A stretch of 64,000 bases of DNA, taken from contig NZ_KB849654.1 of the NCBI RefSeq assembly GCF_000368765.1, positions 27,535 through 91,534 of the forward strand, in the 5' to 3' direction. Numbering within the stretch: the first letter of the stretch is position 1; each line of letters begins with the position of its first letter. The notes under the pieces were generated by a model that was given only the letters and a program-made list of their open reading frames with translations, had not been told where the DNA came from and made no database searches. Below are positions 17,549 to 26,017 of the stretch, in pieces. This stretch comes from Acinetobacter junii CIP 64.5. GTDB taxonomy: Bacteria > Pseudomonadota > Gammaproteobacteria > Pseudomonadales > Moraxellaceae. Made by a program: the position numbers and the translations under genes.

Positions 17549-18232
17549 TTACTGACCGCAGGCTTTATTCGCAGGTAAAGCAATATCAATTTTCTTTGGA
17601 TAAGGAAGATTGAGGTTTTCCATCAAAATAATGAAGTCTTGCTTACTTTTGCCTTCCCCCAATCGAGAGTTATGTAGTCGCTCTTGTCCAACCGTAGATG
17701 ACACGCGCCCCTTGTAGTCATGACCTGGATAAACAATAGTTTCATCAGCTAAAGTGAATATCTGTTGATGAATACTGTCATACAAAGTTGCAGCATCACC
17801 TTCTTGGAAATCAGTACGCCCGCAACCGTCTATAAGCAATGCGTCACCCGTAAATACCATACCATCCAATACATAACTGGTACATGCATTGGTATGTCCA
17901 GGCGTATAGCGAGCTTCAATTAAAATCTCTCCTACGCGAATTGCACTGCGGTCAGATATAAAAATGTCACCACATGCAACTTCGGAGTTGCGATGTAACA
18001 CTGTTTTACATCCAAAACGTTCACGTAACAGATTTGCTGCCGTTACATGATCTGCATGCACATGCGTATCAAGGCTATAAACCAGCTTCAAATTGTTTTG
18101 TTCAAGCATGTCCGCATAACGCTCAATTTCCGATGCAACAGGATCAATCAGTACCGCTTCACGTGTCTGTTCAGATGCGATGAGATAGGTATATGTTGAA
18201 CTTTCATTTTCAAAAAACTGATGAAATATCAT
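17549..18232 (-). CDS. Persulfide dioxygenase (ETHE1-like metallo-beta-lactamase fold)
   Basis: A 227-residue MBL-fold protein. The metal motif is HVHADH (H57, H59, D61, H62), followed by PGHT, then TGDALLIDGCGRTDFQ and YPGHDYKG. The GRTDFQ stretch is typical of ETHE1-type persulfide dioxygenases, which oxidise glutathione persulfide to sulfite with a mononuclear iron. The start at ATG 18232 is chosen since the frame upstream begins with TTG. It is the first gene of a leftward operon with the SQR fusion and TSUP transporter, behind a sigma-54 promoter at 18272-18289. SQR-made persulfide would be its substrate. Confidence 0.88.
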   Translation of the reverse strand: MIFHQFFENESSTYTYLIASEQTREAVLIDPVASEIERYADMLEQNNLKLVYSLDTHVHADHVTAANLLRERFGCKTVLHRNSEVACGDIFISDRSAIRVGEILIEARYTPGHTNACTSYVLDGMVFTGDALLIDGCGRTDFQEGDAATLYDSIHQQIFTLADETIVYPGHDYKGRVSSTVGQERLHNSRLGEGKSKQDFIILMENLNLPYPKKIDIALPANKACGQ

Positions 18233-18271
18233 GTGGATCAATCTCGATGTAATTATTTATATATTCTTAAA

Positions 18272-18289
18272 TTGCAAACAAGATGCCAA
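18272..18289 (-). promoter_or_regulatory. Sigma-54 (-24/-12) promoter of the persulfide operon
   Basis: On the minus strand the sequence TTGGCATCTTGTTTGCAA matches the sigma-54 consensus TGGCAC-N5-TTGCA, with GG and GC exactly ten bases apart. Transcription would start near 18262, some 30 bases before the dioxygenase ATG. The divergent gene encodes a sigma-54 activator. Confidence 0.85.
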
Positions 18290-18362
18290 TTCTATGCACA
18301 AATTATTATATTCAAATAAAACAATATATTATTACATATTATTTAATGATTTCTTAAATTCA

Positions 18363-18424
18363 TGTTTCACCATCAGTTCATTTTATGTTTCAATGAAACA
18401 TTCAAAGAAATAACACCTGAAACA
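18363..18424. promoter_or_regulatory. Palindromic enhancer-type sites for the sigma-54 activator
   Basis: TGTTTCAATGAAACA at 18386-18400 is a perfect palindrome with one central base. The same half-site occurs as TGTTTCA at 18363-18369 and as TGAAACA at 18418-18424. The sites lie 75-150 bases upstream of the sigma-54 promoter, at the usual enhancer distance, and directly ahead of the activator gene, so autoregulation is possible. Confidence 0.6.
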
Positions 18425-18426
18425 AT

Positions 18427-19725
18427 ATGAATCAATCCATTGATTTTATAAAACAAGTAGATTTGGAAAACTTCTTAGGGTATTTACAACAACTCATTAC
18501 AGACTGCGCCCTGTTTATTGTTGATCAATCAAACTCAGCTATAGTTTATGAGTTCAAATCAACACGTTTTAATCCCTCTATTGCTCAACTGACTAAACAA
18601 AAAATACTAAACAACCTATTAGAAACTGGGAAAATTCATCTGCAATCTGCCACAGCTTCAATTGAGCTTTTATGTCACCAACACAATATCCAAGTTTCAG
18701 ATCAGGATTTCTCTGGAAAGTTGTACATAGTTCAACCATTGCAACAGGCTGAAACATCAAAAAAAGAAAATAGTGGTCAGAGTTTGTCTGAAACATTTCA
18801 TAGCCAATCTCCTGAAATGCAACGTATGTTTTCAATTATTGAACGTGTGGCAATTACAGAATTTCCAGTCTTAGTTCGTGGAGAGTCTGGAAGTGGCAAA
18901 GAACTGGTCGCACAAGCCATCCATGACCATAGTCAGCGAAAAAGCAAAGTTTTTATCGCAATCAACTGCGCTGCTTTAAATGCAAACATCTTAGAAAGTG
19001 AATTGTTTGGGCATGTCAAAGGTGCTTTCACAGGTGCTATTCGTGAACATAAAGGAGTTTTCGAGCGAGCTGCTGGCGGAACGCTATTTTTAGATGAAAT
19101 TGCTGAAATCCCACTAGAGTTACAAGCCAAACTTTTGCGTGTACTCGAGACAGGTGAATTTACGCCTTTGGGTGGTGAAAAATCTATTAAAGCCAATGTT
19201 CGAATCATCACCGCGACCCACCGAGCTTTGCGCGAAGAAGCGAAACAAGGACGTTTCCGTCAGGATTTATTGTATCGCCTGAGAGTTATCCCTATTTTTA
19301 TTCCGCCTTTACGTGATCGTAAAGAGGATATTCCGTTGATTGCTGAATTTATTTTGAGTCAACAGCAATCTGTATTTCACACACAACCGCATCTATCCGA
19401 TGAAGCATTAAAAACATTGATTGCTTATGATTGGCCAGGAAATGTCCGTGAGCTAAAAAACACTCTTTTATATGCATTGACCATGGCAAATGAAAAATCA
19501 GAAATTGAAGTTGCTGATCTACCAGATGAAATCATAGATATTCATTTGCATTCATCACTAATACAGAATGAGGTATCAGAGAAGCCTGTTTATCCAGAAA
19601 AAATCAATAAAAATAAAATTAGAGATGTTTTGATTAAGCATCAAAATGACCTGAATCTTGCTGCAAAAGAACTCAATATGAGTCGAACAACTTTATGGCG
19701 ATATAGAAAAAAATTTAATCTCTAA
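18427..19725 (+). CDS. Sigma-54-dependent activator, FisR-like
   Basis: 432 residues in three parts. An N-terminal sensory region (1 to about 120) has cysteines at 27 and 83. The AAA+ domain has Walker A GESGSGKE, the sigma-54 contact loop GAFTGA, Walker B GTLFLDEI and the arginine region RLRVIPIFIPPLRDR. A C-terminal Fis-type helix-turn-helix (LNLAAKELNMSRTTLWRYRKKF) completes it. It is divergent from the persulfide operon and matches the organisation of FisR in Cupriavidus, which senses organic persulfide through N-terminal cysteines. The two N-terminal cysteines here fit that idea but are not proof. A hairpin terminator follows the gene. Confidence 0.88.
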   Translation: MNQSIDFIKQVDLENFLGYLQQLITDCALFIVDQSNSAIVYEFKSTRFNPSIAQLTKQKILNNLLETGKIHLQSATASIELLCHQHNIQVSDQDFSGKLYIVQPLQQAETSKKENSGQSLSETFHSQSPEMQRMFSIIERVAITEFPVLVRGESGSGKELVAQAIHDHSQRKSKVFIAINCAALNANILESELFGHVKGAFTGAIREHKGVFERAAGGTLFLDEIAEIPLELQAKLLRVLETGEFTPLGGEKSIKANVRIITATHRALREEAKQGRFRQDLLYRLRVIPIFIPPLRDRKEDIPLIAEFILSQQQSVFHTQPHLSDEALKTLIAYDWPGNVRELKNTLLYALTMANEKSEIEVADLPDEIIDIHLHSSLIQNEVSEKPVYPEKINKNKIRDVLIKHQNDLNLAAKELNMSRTTLWRYRKKFNL

Positions 19726-19728
19726 TAA

Positions 19729-19759
19729 AAAAGCGAGCTATTTAAAATAACTCGCTTTT
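19729..19759. terminator. Bidirectional terminator between activator and fadE
   Basis: AAAAGCGAG (19729-19737) pairs with CTCGCTTTT (19751-19759). A-rich and T-rich flanks on either side suit termination of the convergent activator and fadE transcripts. Confidence 0.8.
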
Positions 19760-19781
19760 ACTTATGATGGATGACAAATCC

Positions 19782-22247
19782 TTATCTTGGCAGATGCGGA
19801 TTTGCTAAAGGTCGTTCTTGTTTCAATTCACGATCAAATACATCCGTTAACATACTGTCATAACGCTTAGCATTATATTTCAGTAGTTTATCTGCCTCTG
19901 TGGGAGTAATAAAATCAATCGCCACAGCATCATGGATTCTTTCTTCAAAGCTGAGTCCTTTGAACTTATCTTTTGATTCTGCGCGTTTGAACTTATCCCA
20001 CAACGGTTGAATAGTGAGCAACATCTGGAATGTAGATTCCATACGCCCCATCACATCTGTTACTTCAGTGGTGTAATACACATGCTTCTTCAATTCTTCA
20101 CGGAAAGCATTTTCCTGTAAGAGCAATTGAGCTACTTCTTGTTTCAAATGATCTGTTGGTTTTGCGACTGGACGTCCAAATGGGAAACAGATCAATTTCA
20201 CTAATTTAGCTGCAACTTTTACTGGGAAGTTTTCATAGAATCCAAAGAAAGCTTCTTGTGCATTAAATAAAGCTTTGTTTAATGCCAATTCTGCATGTTT
20301 TTGCTCAGCTTCCGTCCGTTTACCACTTTCATAATATTTAAGAATCGAAGTTGCGATAAATAAGTATGAATGGATATCCGCCAAGCGTCCTGAGAGCATT
20401 TCTTTACGTTTTAAATCTCCAGCTAAAAGACCTAAAGCCATATCCGCGGTTAGAGCAAAATCTGTGCTCATGCGATTGATAATCACATAATACGGTTTGG
20501 TGAAAGCATCAGATTGCTTGGATGCATGACTCGGTCCACCCGTAATACCATAAGCGAAAGCTCTCGCACCTCGGTTAAAGGTATAAGCCAAATGCTTAAA
20601 CAACAACGTGTTAAATTGTTTCAAAGCAACTGATTTATCTTCTGCTTGCAGGAGTTGTAATTCTTCAAACAAATACGGATGGCAACGCATAGAACCTTGA
20701 CCAAAAATCATCAATGATCGAGTTAAAATGTTCGCACCTTCAACGGTAATCGCTACTGGGATAGATTGATAAGTCAATGCCAAGAAGTTACGAGGACCAA
20801 GCTGAATCGCACGTCCACCGACTACATCCATCCCGTGATTGATCACAGTTCTCATCGTTTCGGTTGCATAATACTTCGCCATAGCGGTCATAACTGATGG
20901 TGTACCACCTTGATTCAAACCACAAGTGACCATGTATCTAAATGCCTCTAACATATAAGCATCACTGGCAATATCACTGGTCGCTTCTTGTACACCCTCA
21001 AAGTTACCGACAGAAACTTTGAACTGTTGTCGTACACTCGCAAATGCACCAACCAATAAGTAACTCATCTCACCTGCGGCTGTAGCTAATGCTGGTAATG
21101 AAATACCACGTCCGACGCCGAGACACTCCATCAACATACGCCAGCCTTTACCAGCATTTTTTTGTCCGCCGATGATCCAGTCAATTGGAATAAATACATC
21201 TGTTCCTTCGACTGTACCATTCATAAACGGCGCGCCTGGATTATGACGTGCACCAATTTTAATTCCTTCATGATTTGCAGGAATTAATGCACAGGTGATG
21301 CCATATTCGGTTTTGGATTTATCACCCAGCAAACCATCAGGATCATACAGTTTAAAAGCCAATCCAATCACAGTCGCAATTGGTGCTAGTGTGATCCAGC
21401 GCTTAGAAAAATTCATTTTTAATCCAAGCACATCCTGACCTTGATACTGACCATAACAAACCACGCCCGTATCAGGAATTGCACCAGCATCTGACCCTGC
21501 TTCAGGACTTGTTAAACCAAAACATGGAATTTCTGTACCATCCGCAAGACCTGGTAAGTAACGTTGTTTCTGTTCAGTCGTTCCATAATGCAATAAAAGC
21601 TCTCCTGGTCCTAAAGAGTTAGGAACCATACAACTCACAGCTGCAGTTAAAGAGCGTGATGCAATCTTGCTCATAATACGACTTTGCGCAAATGGGCTAA
21701 ATTCTTTGCCACCAAAAGATTTTGGAATAATAAGACCTAAGAAACCTTTATCCTTGATGAATTGCCATACTTCAGGAGGTAAATCTTTATCTTGATGATG
21801 AATTTTCCATTCATCGAGCATGGCACATAGCTGCTGAACTTCGTTGTCCAAAAAGGACCGTTCTTCAGCTGACAATGTCGGATAAGGATAATCATCAAAT
21901 TTATTCCAATCAGGAGAACCCATAAACAGTTCTTTTTCCCACCAACTGGTTCCTGCTTCTAGGGCTTCTCTTTCTGTCGTACTCATCGACGGCATTGCTT
22001 TTGACAATGCTTTATATGCTGGACGACTGATGAATGCTTCGCGTAATGGAGGGAGGAGAAGAATCACACTCGCGAGAATAATTGGTAAGCCAATCGATAA
22101 ACTCCAAGGTGTGATAAATACACTACATAAAATAGCGATAGTAATTGATAAAATACTACCAATCGTGCGATTTAGTTCGAAATAAAATACAGCCCACAAC
22201 AAAACAAACTGAATAAACAAGCTAAGCAATATCAATAATAGAGTCAT
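19782..22247 (-). CDS. fadE: Acyl-CoA dehydrogenase, FadE type
   Basis: An 821-residue protein, the long bacterial FadE form (E. coli FadE is 814), catalysing the first dehydrogenation of beta-oxidation. Two N-terminal membrane segments (about 1-70) precede the ACAD core. FAD/substrate motifs include CFGLTSPEAGSDAGAIPDTG and KRWITLAP. GRAIQLGPRNF and VEGANILTRSLMIFGQG are typical of FadE. The C-terminal DUF1974 region (about 550-800) is complete. Transcription is leftward with a terminator shared with the FisR-like gene. No FadR site was recognised. Confidence 0.93.
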   Translation of the reverse strand: MTLLLILLSLFIQFVLLWAVFYFELNRTIGSILSITIAILCSVFITPWSLSIGLPIILASVILLLPPLREAFISRPAYKALSKAMPSMSTTEREALEAGTSWWEKELFMGSPDWNKFDDYPYPTLSAEERSFLDNEVQQLCAMLDEWKIHHQDKDLPPEVWQFIKDKGFLGLIIPKSFGGKEFSPFAQSRIMSKIASRSLTAAVSCMVPNSLGPGELLLHYGTTEQKQRYLPGLADGTEIPCFGLTSPEAGSDAGAIPDTGVVCYGQYQGQDVLGLKMNFSKRWITLAPIATVIGLAFKLYDPDGLLGDKSKTEYGITCALIPANHEGIKIGARHNPGAPFMNGTVEGTDVFIPIDWIIGGQKNAGKGWRMLMECLGVGRGISLPALATAAGEMSYLLVGAFASVRQQFKVSVGNFEGVQEATSDIASDAYMLEAFRYMVTCGLNQGGTPSVMTAMAKYYATETMRTVINHGMDVVGGRAIQLGPRNFLALTYQSIPVAITVEGANILTRSLMIFGQGSMRCHPYLFEELQLLQAEDKSVALKQFNTLLFKHLAYTFNRGARAFAYGITGGPSHASKQSDAFTKPYYVIINRMSTDFALTADMALGLLAGDLKRKEMLSGRLADIHSYLFIATSILKYYESGKRTEAEQKHAELALNKALFNAQEAFFGFYENFPVKVAAKLVKLICFPFGRPVAKPTDHLKQEVAQLLLQENAFREELKKHVYYTTEVTDVMGRMESTFQMLLTIQPLWDKFKRAESKDKFKGLSFEERIHDAVAIDFITPTEADKLLKYNAKRYDSMLTDVFDRELKQERPLANPHLPR

Positions 22248-22566
22248 GGTTACTCCTTTGCCTTCAACTTGAACTGAGAAAATTGATTTATTTGAATTAC
22301 TTCATGTTTGAACTTAGATGGCGATAAGTGAAAAAAGAGTGAATTTTGATTGTACTGATTAAAGACTGATTTGCTTAAATAACTACCATTCATTACACAA
22401 GCACATCACAAAAAAAACTTTTTAAAATAAGAAAACAGAATAATTTACAGATACTTAAAATTACCAAAAGATAAATTAAAAGCCCAATAGGTATATAATG
22501 ATTTATTCAAATCATTGCAATCGGTTTAAATTATATTGAACGCTACAGTCAACTTATAATATTTTG
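22248..22566. other. Intergenic region upstream of fadE
   Basis: 319 bases between the fadE start and the left end of the ISAba1-like element. It must contain the fadE promoter, but no operator or hairpin stood out. There is no open frame of note. Confidence 0.5.
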
Positions 22567-23672
22567 CTCTGTACACGACAAATTTCATAGGGCCTATCCT
22601 ATCAGGCTTTTTCTTTCTTAAAATTGCGAGCACTTTCTTAAATTCTTCTTTTTTTCCAAAACCAATCAAACGTAGAATAACCATTTGAACATAGTCCAAA
22701 CCGTAGCGAAATAAACTTATTGAAAGTCGTCCATGCTTCTTTATTTTTATCGCTTTTTTTCGATCATGTTGCCATTCACCTGTTAAATAACACCAACAGA
22801 AACCGATAGCTAGCACTGCTATCAATTTCTTGACTCGTCTAGGGTCTGTTAAACGAGTATTTTCAAGATTGAATCCACGTCCTTTGAGACAACTAAATAA
22901 GGTTTCGATTTCCCAGCGTAATGCATAATCACCAATAGCAGAAGCATTAAACATAGGAGAAACAACAAGTAAAAGTTCTCCATCTTCTAATCGTAGCGCA
23001 CTAATATACAGTTTCACTCGACCAACCCAAATACGTCGTTTACGACATTCTGTTTGACCAACTTGAAGATGACGAAATAAATCACTAATTTTATGATTCT
23101 TGGCTAAGTGATTGGTCACAATAAAGTTTTTTTAACACGTATACAGAAGTGAATGTCATTTTCAATTAACCATGTAAACCATTTCTCACCGATAAATTCT
23201 CTGTCTGCGAACACATTCACAATACGATCTTTACCAAAAATGGAGATAAAGCGTTGAATCAAAGCAATACGCTCTTTTGTATCTGAATTGCCACGTTTAT
23301 TGAGCAATGTCCAAACAACAGGTATCGCTATTCCACGATAGACGATGGCTAACATCAAGATATTGATATCTCGTTTTCCCCATTTCCAGTTGGTTCTATC
23401 CAAAGTTAATTGGACTTTATCGAATGATAATATATTGAAAATTAACTGAGAAGTTTGACGATAATCGAAATACTGATCTGCAAAGAAGCGTTGTATACGT
23501 CGATAAAATGATTGTGGTAAGCACTTGGTGGGTAAGGCTTTAGATGCAGAAGAAAGATAACATGTCTGTTTTACAATTAATGCAAGCATAATCAGTGTAA
23601 ACATTTTGCATGTGACTTGTTCCACTTTAGATATTTGTTTAAGATGAGATGTAACTCATTGAAATGTGTCAT
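22526..23672 (-). pseudogene. ISAba1-like transposase gene, read in three frames
   Basis: The protein resembles the ISAba1 transposase throughout. It starts at ATG 23672 (MTHFNELHLILNKYLKWNKSHAKC), continues in a second frame (FTLIMLALIVKQTC to FCIRVKKTLL) and a third (VTNHLAKNHKISDLF onward). The DDE residues lie in LTLDRTNWKWG, NVFADREFIGE and YALRWEIETLF. Shift 1 is near 23602, where TTT should be TTTT. Shift 2 is at the seven-A run (seven T at 23127-23133), where the frame could also be joined by ribosomal slippage. ISAba1 has been described with two overlapping frames, so the second shift may be natural. The last frame reads through the left inverted repeat and ends outside the IS at 22526. 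Confidence 0.8.
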
Positions 23673-23742
23673 CATATTCGTCGTCAGAAAACAAGTATTA
23701 TGCCATTATTTCAATGAGTTATCTTTTTTGTCGTGTACAAAG
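22567..23742 (-). mobile_element. ISAba1-like insertion sequence (IS4 family), 1176 bp
   Basis: The ends are CTCTGTACACGACAAA (22567-22582) and the inverted CTTTGTACACGACAAA (23727-23742), 15 of 16 identical and equal to the ISAba1 ends. The length is close to the 1180 bp of ISAba1. The 9-base flanks (AATATTTTG left, AAAAAAATT right) do not match, so no target duplication is visible. The right flank starts inside a truncated dihydroorotase-type gene. This pattern suggests an adjacent deletion or recombination between two IS copies rather than a simple insertion. Confidence 0.92.
23684..23711 (+). promoter_or_regulatory. Outward promoter of the ISAba1-like element
   Basis: TCAGAA (23684-23689), 16 bases, TTATTT (23706-23711) corresponds to the known outward promoter of ISAba1 (-35 TTAGAA, -10 TTATTT), with one base changed in the -35 box. 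It points right, out of the IS, toward the DUF4331 gene 500 bases on. Confidence 0.6.
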
Positions 23743-23894
23743 AAAAAAATTATATGCAATGTGGTTGGACTCCATTCCAAGATAAAACCTTTCGTTATGA
23801 AGTTGATACTACCATTGTTTCTGGGCAACTGGCTTGGCATCAAAATCAGTTATTCTTAAATTGTCGTGGACAAGCATTAGAAATTAATCGTTAA
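23743..23894 (+). pseudogene. 3' remnant of a dihydroorotase-type gene
   Basis: Immediately after the IS end an open frame encodes about 46 residues with CGWTPFQDKTFRYEVDTTIV, SGQLAW and RGQALEIN before TAA at 23892-23894. This is the usual C terminus of 440-residue dihydroorotase-like amidohydrolases (W-T/S-P-F, then TIV-x-G). The rest of the gene is absent from the window, so it was removed up to the IS. The fragment is not functional. The exact paralogue (dihydroorotase or allantoinase-like) cannot be decided. Confidence 0.7.
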
Positions 23895-24212
23895 ACAAGG
23901 GATGATTTTATATTTTTAGAGATCAATGAAACTAAAATTCACTGATCTCATTTCATAGATTCAATATTTTCCTGCCTGATTTGATCATCAACTTAGGCTA
24001 TTAACGTATAAACTAAAAAACTATTTAAAATATAAAAATCAATCACATAAGAAAATATGTTAAGTGCATCACACAAAATTCACAAGCTGATCTGTAAAAC
24101 TAAAATGTCTAATGCATATAACTACTTTTCAAATTAGGGAAAAGCATAAGACCCATAACAACTTATCAAAAATTAAAACCTAAGATCAAAAAAGTGATCA
24201 AGGAGATATTCT
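23895..24212. other. Intergenic region between the remnant and the DUF4331 gene
   Basis: 318 bases. A hairpin at 23919-23949 (GAGATCAATGAA with TTCACTGATCTC, one mismatch) may be the old terminator of the dihydroorotase-type gene. It would stand between the IS outward promoter and the DUF4331 gene. The rest is AT-rich with an AAGGAG site just before 24213. Confidence 0.5.
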
Positions 24213-25706
24213 ATGGACTCTCGCCTACTTATTGCAATCTTGCTAAGTAGCTTTAGTGCAACCACATTTGCTTCAAGTCACCGAGAAGCACCCTCAATCA
24301 CTAAGCTACCAAAAGTAGATGCTACAGATTTTTATATGTTTAAAAGCTATGAATCTGGGCGCAGTAACTTCGTTACATTATTAGCCAATTATCAACCACT
24401 TCAAGATGCCTATGGCGGCCCGAACTACTTTTCTCTTGATCCAAAAGCATTATACGAAATCCATGTAGACAATAATGGCGATGCTCAAGAAGACATCACC
24501 TTTCAATTCAAATTCAACCAAGAATTAAAAGACCTTCAAGTTCCAGTGGGCGGCAAAAATATTTCTGTTCCATTATCTAACATCGGCAAGATTACCAATG
24601 ACGGTAGTTCAGCACAAAATACGGCTGAAACCTACACAGTGACGATGATTAAAGGAGATCGTCGCAAAGGTGATCGTAATGTGCTCGGCACTTTCAAAAA
24701 ACCATTTGATAATGTAGGAACAAAATCTATTCCTAACTATCAAGCTTATGCAGATACTTTTGTACAAAACGTGAATTTCGGAAGCTGTGGTTCAGGTAAA
24801 GTTTTCGTTGGTCAACGCCAAGAATCTTTTGCGGTGAACTTGGGAGAAGTATTTGACTTAGTCAATATCAAAATTCCAGCCACTCAACTTGCACCTTCTG
24901 GTGTCAATGCTGAAGATCAAGGCTTAAATACAATTGCTGATAAAAACGTCACGACGATCGCTCTTGAAGTTCCACAATCTTGTTTAGTATCAACAAACGA
25001 TACTGTGATTGGTGGTTGGACGACTGCGAGCTTACCTCAAGCAACCTTATTAAATCCAAATCCTGATAGCAACTTGAACAGCGCATCAAAAGTTGGTGGT
25101 GCATGGACTCAAGTTTCACGTTTGGGTATGCCGTTAGTCAATGAGGTTGTGATCGGCTTGAAAGACAAAGACAAATTCAATGCCAGCAAGCCAGCCAATG
25201 ATGGTCAATTTGCTGATTATGTTACTAATCCAGCACTACCAACTTTAATTGAGGTTCTGTTTAAAGATGCCACAGGCGGCGCTGTTGTAGCACCAACCAA
25301 CTTCCCACGTACAGACTTAGTGAATGCATTCTTATTGGGTATTCCTGGTCTCAATCAACCAAAAAATGTGAAAGCGTCTGAGATGCTACGTTTGAATACA
25401 GCAATCGCACCGACAACAAAAGACAAGCAAAGTCGTTTAGGCGTCATTGGTGGTGATACTGCTGGTTTCCCAAATGGTCGTAGACCAGGCGATGATGTCG
25501 TCGATATTGAGCTAAGAGTTGCAATGGGCTTACTTTGCACAATTGATGGTGTGAATACTGCGGTTGGCTGTAAAGCGAGTGATGCTAAAGCAGGAGGAAT
25601 AGGCTTTACTGATGGAGCTCTACAATCACCTCAACAATTTGGTACTGCTTTCCCATACTTAAACACTCCAGTAGCAGGCTCACCGTTTAATACAGCTAGC
25701 AAATAA
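24213..25706 (+). CDS. Exported DUF4331 family protein
   Basis: 497 residues with a Sec signal peptide (ends TTFASSHREAPS). The mature protein begins with the DUF4331 hallmark SSHREAPSITKLPKVDATDFYMF and continues through repeated beta-rich segments (VNFGSCGSGKVFVGQR, LGMPLVNEVVIGLKDKDKFN, RPGDDVVDIELRV). DUF4331 proteins are exported and of unknown function. They often occur with TPR proteins and TonB-linked genes. A strong AAGGAG site precedes the ATG. It is followed after 15 bases by a small lipoprotein gene. It probably works in the periplasm or at the cell surface with the TonB receptor encoded downstream. Confidence 0.88.
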   Translation: MDSRLLIAILLSSFSATTFASSHREAPSITKLPKVDATDFYMFKSYESGRSNFVTLLANYQPLQDAYGGPNYFSLDPKALYEIHVDNNGDAQEDITFQFKFNQELKDLQVPVGGKNISVPLSNIGKITNDGSSAQNTAETYTVTMIKGDRRKGDRNVLGTFKKPFDNVGTKSIPNYQAYADTFVQNVNFGSCGSGKVFVGQRQESFAVNLGEVFDLVNIKIPATQLAPSGVNAEDQGLNTIADKNVTTIALEVPQSCLVSTNDTVIGGWTTASLPQATLLNPNPDSNLNSASKVGGAWTQVSRLGMPLVNEVVIGLKDKDKFNASKPANDGQFADYVTNPALPTLIEVLFKDATGGAVVAPTNFPRTDLVNAFLLGIPGLNQPKNVKASEMLRLNTAIAPTTKDKQSRLGVIGGDTAGFPNGRRPGDDVVDIELRVAMGLLCTIDGVNTAVGCKASDAKAGGIGFTDGALQSPQQFGTAFPYLNTPVAGSPFNTASK

Positions 25707-25721
25707 TCAGGAGTAAACACC

Positions 25722-25961
25722 ATGAAAAAATATATGCTGTTGTTCATGGTTGCAATTGGATTAAGCGGATGTGGTGGCGATGATAATAAATCTAAACCCA
25801 ACAATAACAACCAATCTCAAGGTGATGCTGTACTGAAAGAAACGTTGATATTGACCAACCAATCGCAAAGCAACTTTGAACAAGCTGAACCAAAAACTCT
25901 GACTGCAATATCAGAAACAACCATAGATAACAAAGCTGAACCTGTAGCAGTTAAATTTTAA
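25722..25961 (+). CDS. Small lipoprotein
   Basis: 79 residues. The signal peptide MKKYMLLFMVAIGLSGCGG carries a clear lipobox (LSGC). The rest is a short, Asn- and Gln-rich, disordered-looking tail. The CAGGAG site is well placed. It is cotranscribed with the DUF4331 gene and followed directly by a strong terminator. It resembles other small lipoproteins only by type. A role as membrane anchor or partner of the DUF4331 protein is possible but unproven. Confidence 0.75.
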   Translation: MKKYMLLFMVAIGLSGCGGDDNKSKPNNNNQSQGDAVLKETLILTNQSQSNFEQAEPKTLTAISETTIDNKAEPVAVKF

Positions 25962-25965
25962 AACA

Positions 25966-26003
25966 AAAGCCCTTGGTTAGATTAGCTAACTAAGGGCTTT
26001 TTT
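25966..26003 (+). terminator. Strong terminator/attenuator inside the DUF4331-TonB cluster
   Basis: AAAGCCCTTGGTTAG (25966-25980) pairs with CTAACTAAGGGCTTT (25986-26000) over 15 pairs with one G-T, and a T run follows. The T run merges into the AGGAG site of the next gene, so readthrough would set the dose of the downstream TPR and receptor genes. Confidence 0.85.
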
Positions 26004-26017
26004 AGGAGTTTTTCTAA

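Noticed and set aside
22558..23751. Target-site duplication of the ISAba1-like element
   Set aside because: The 9-base flanks AATATTTTG and AAAAAAATT do not match.
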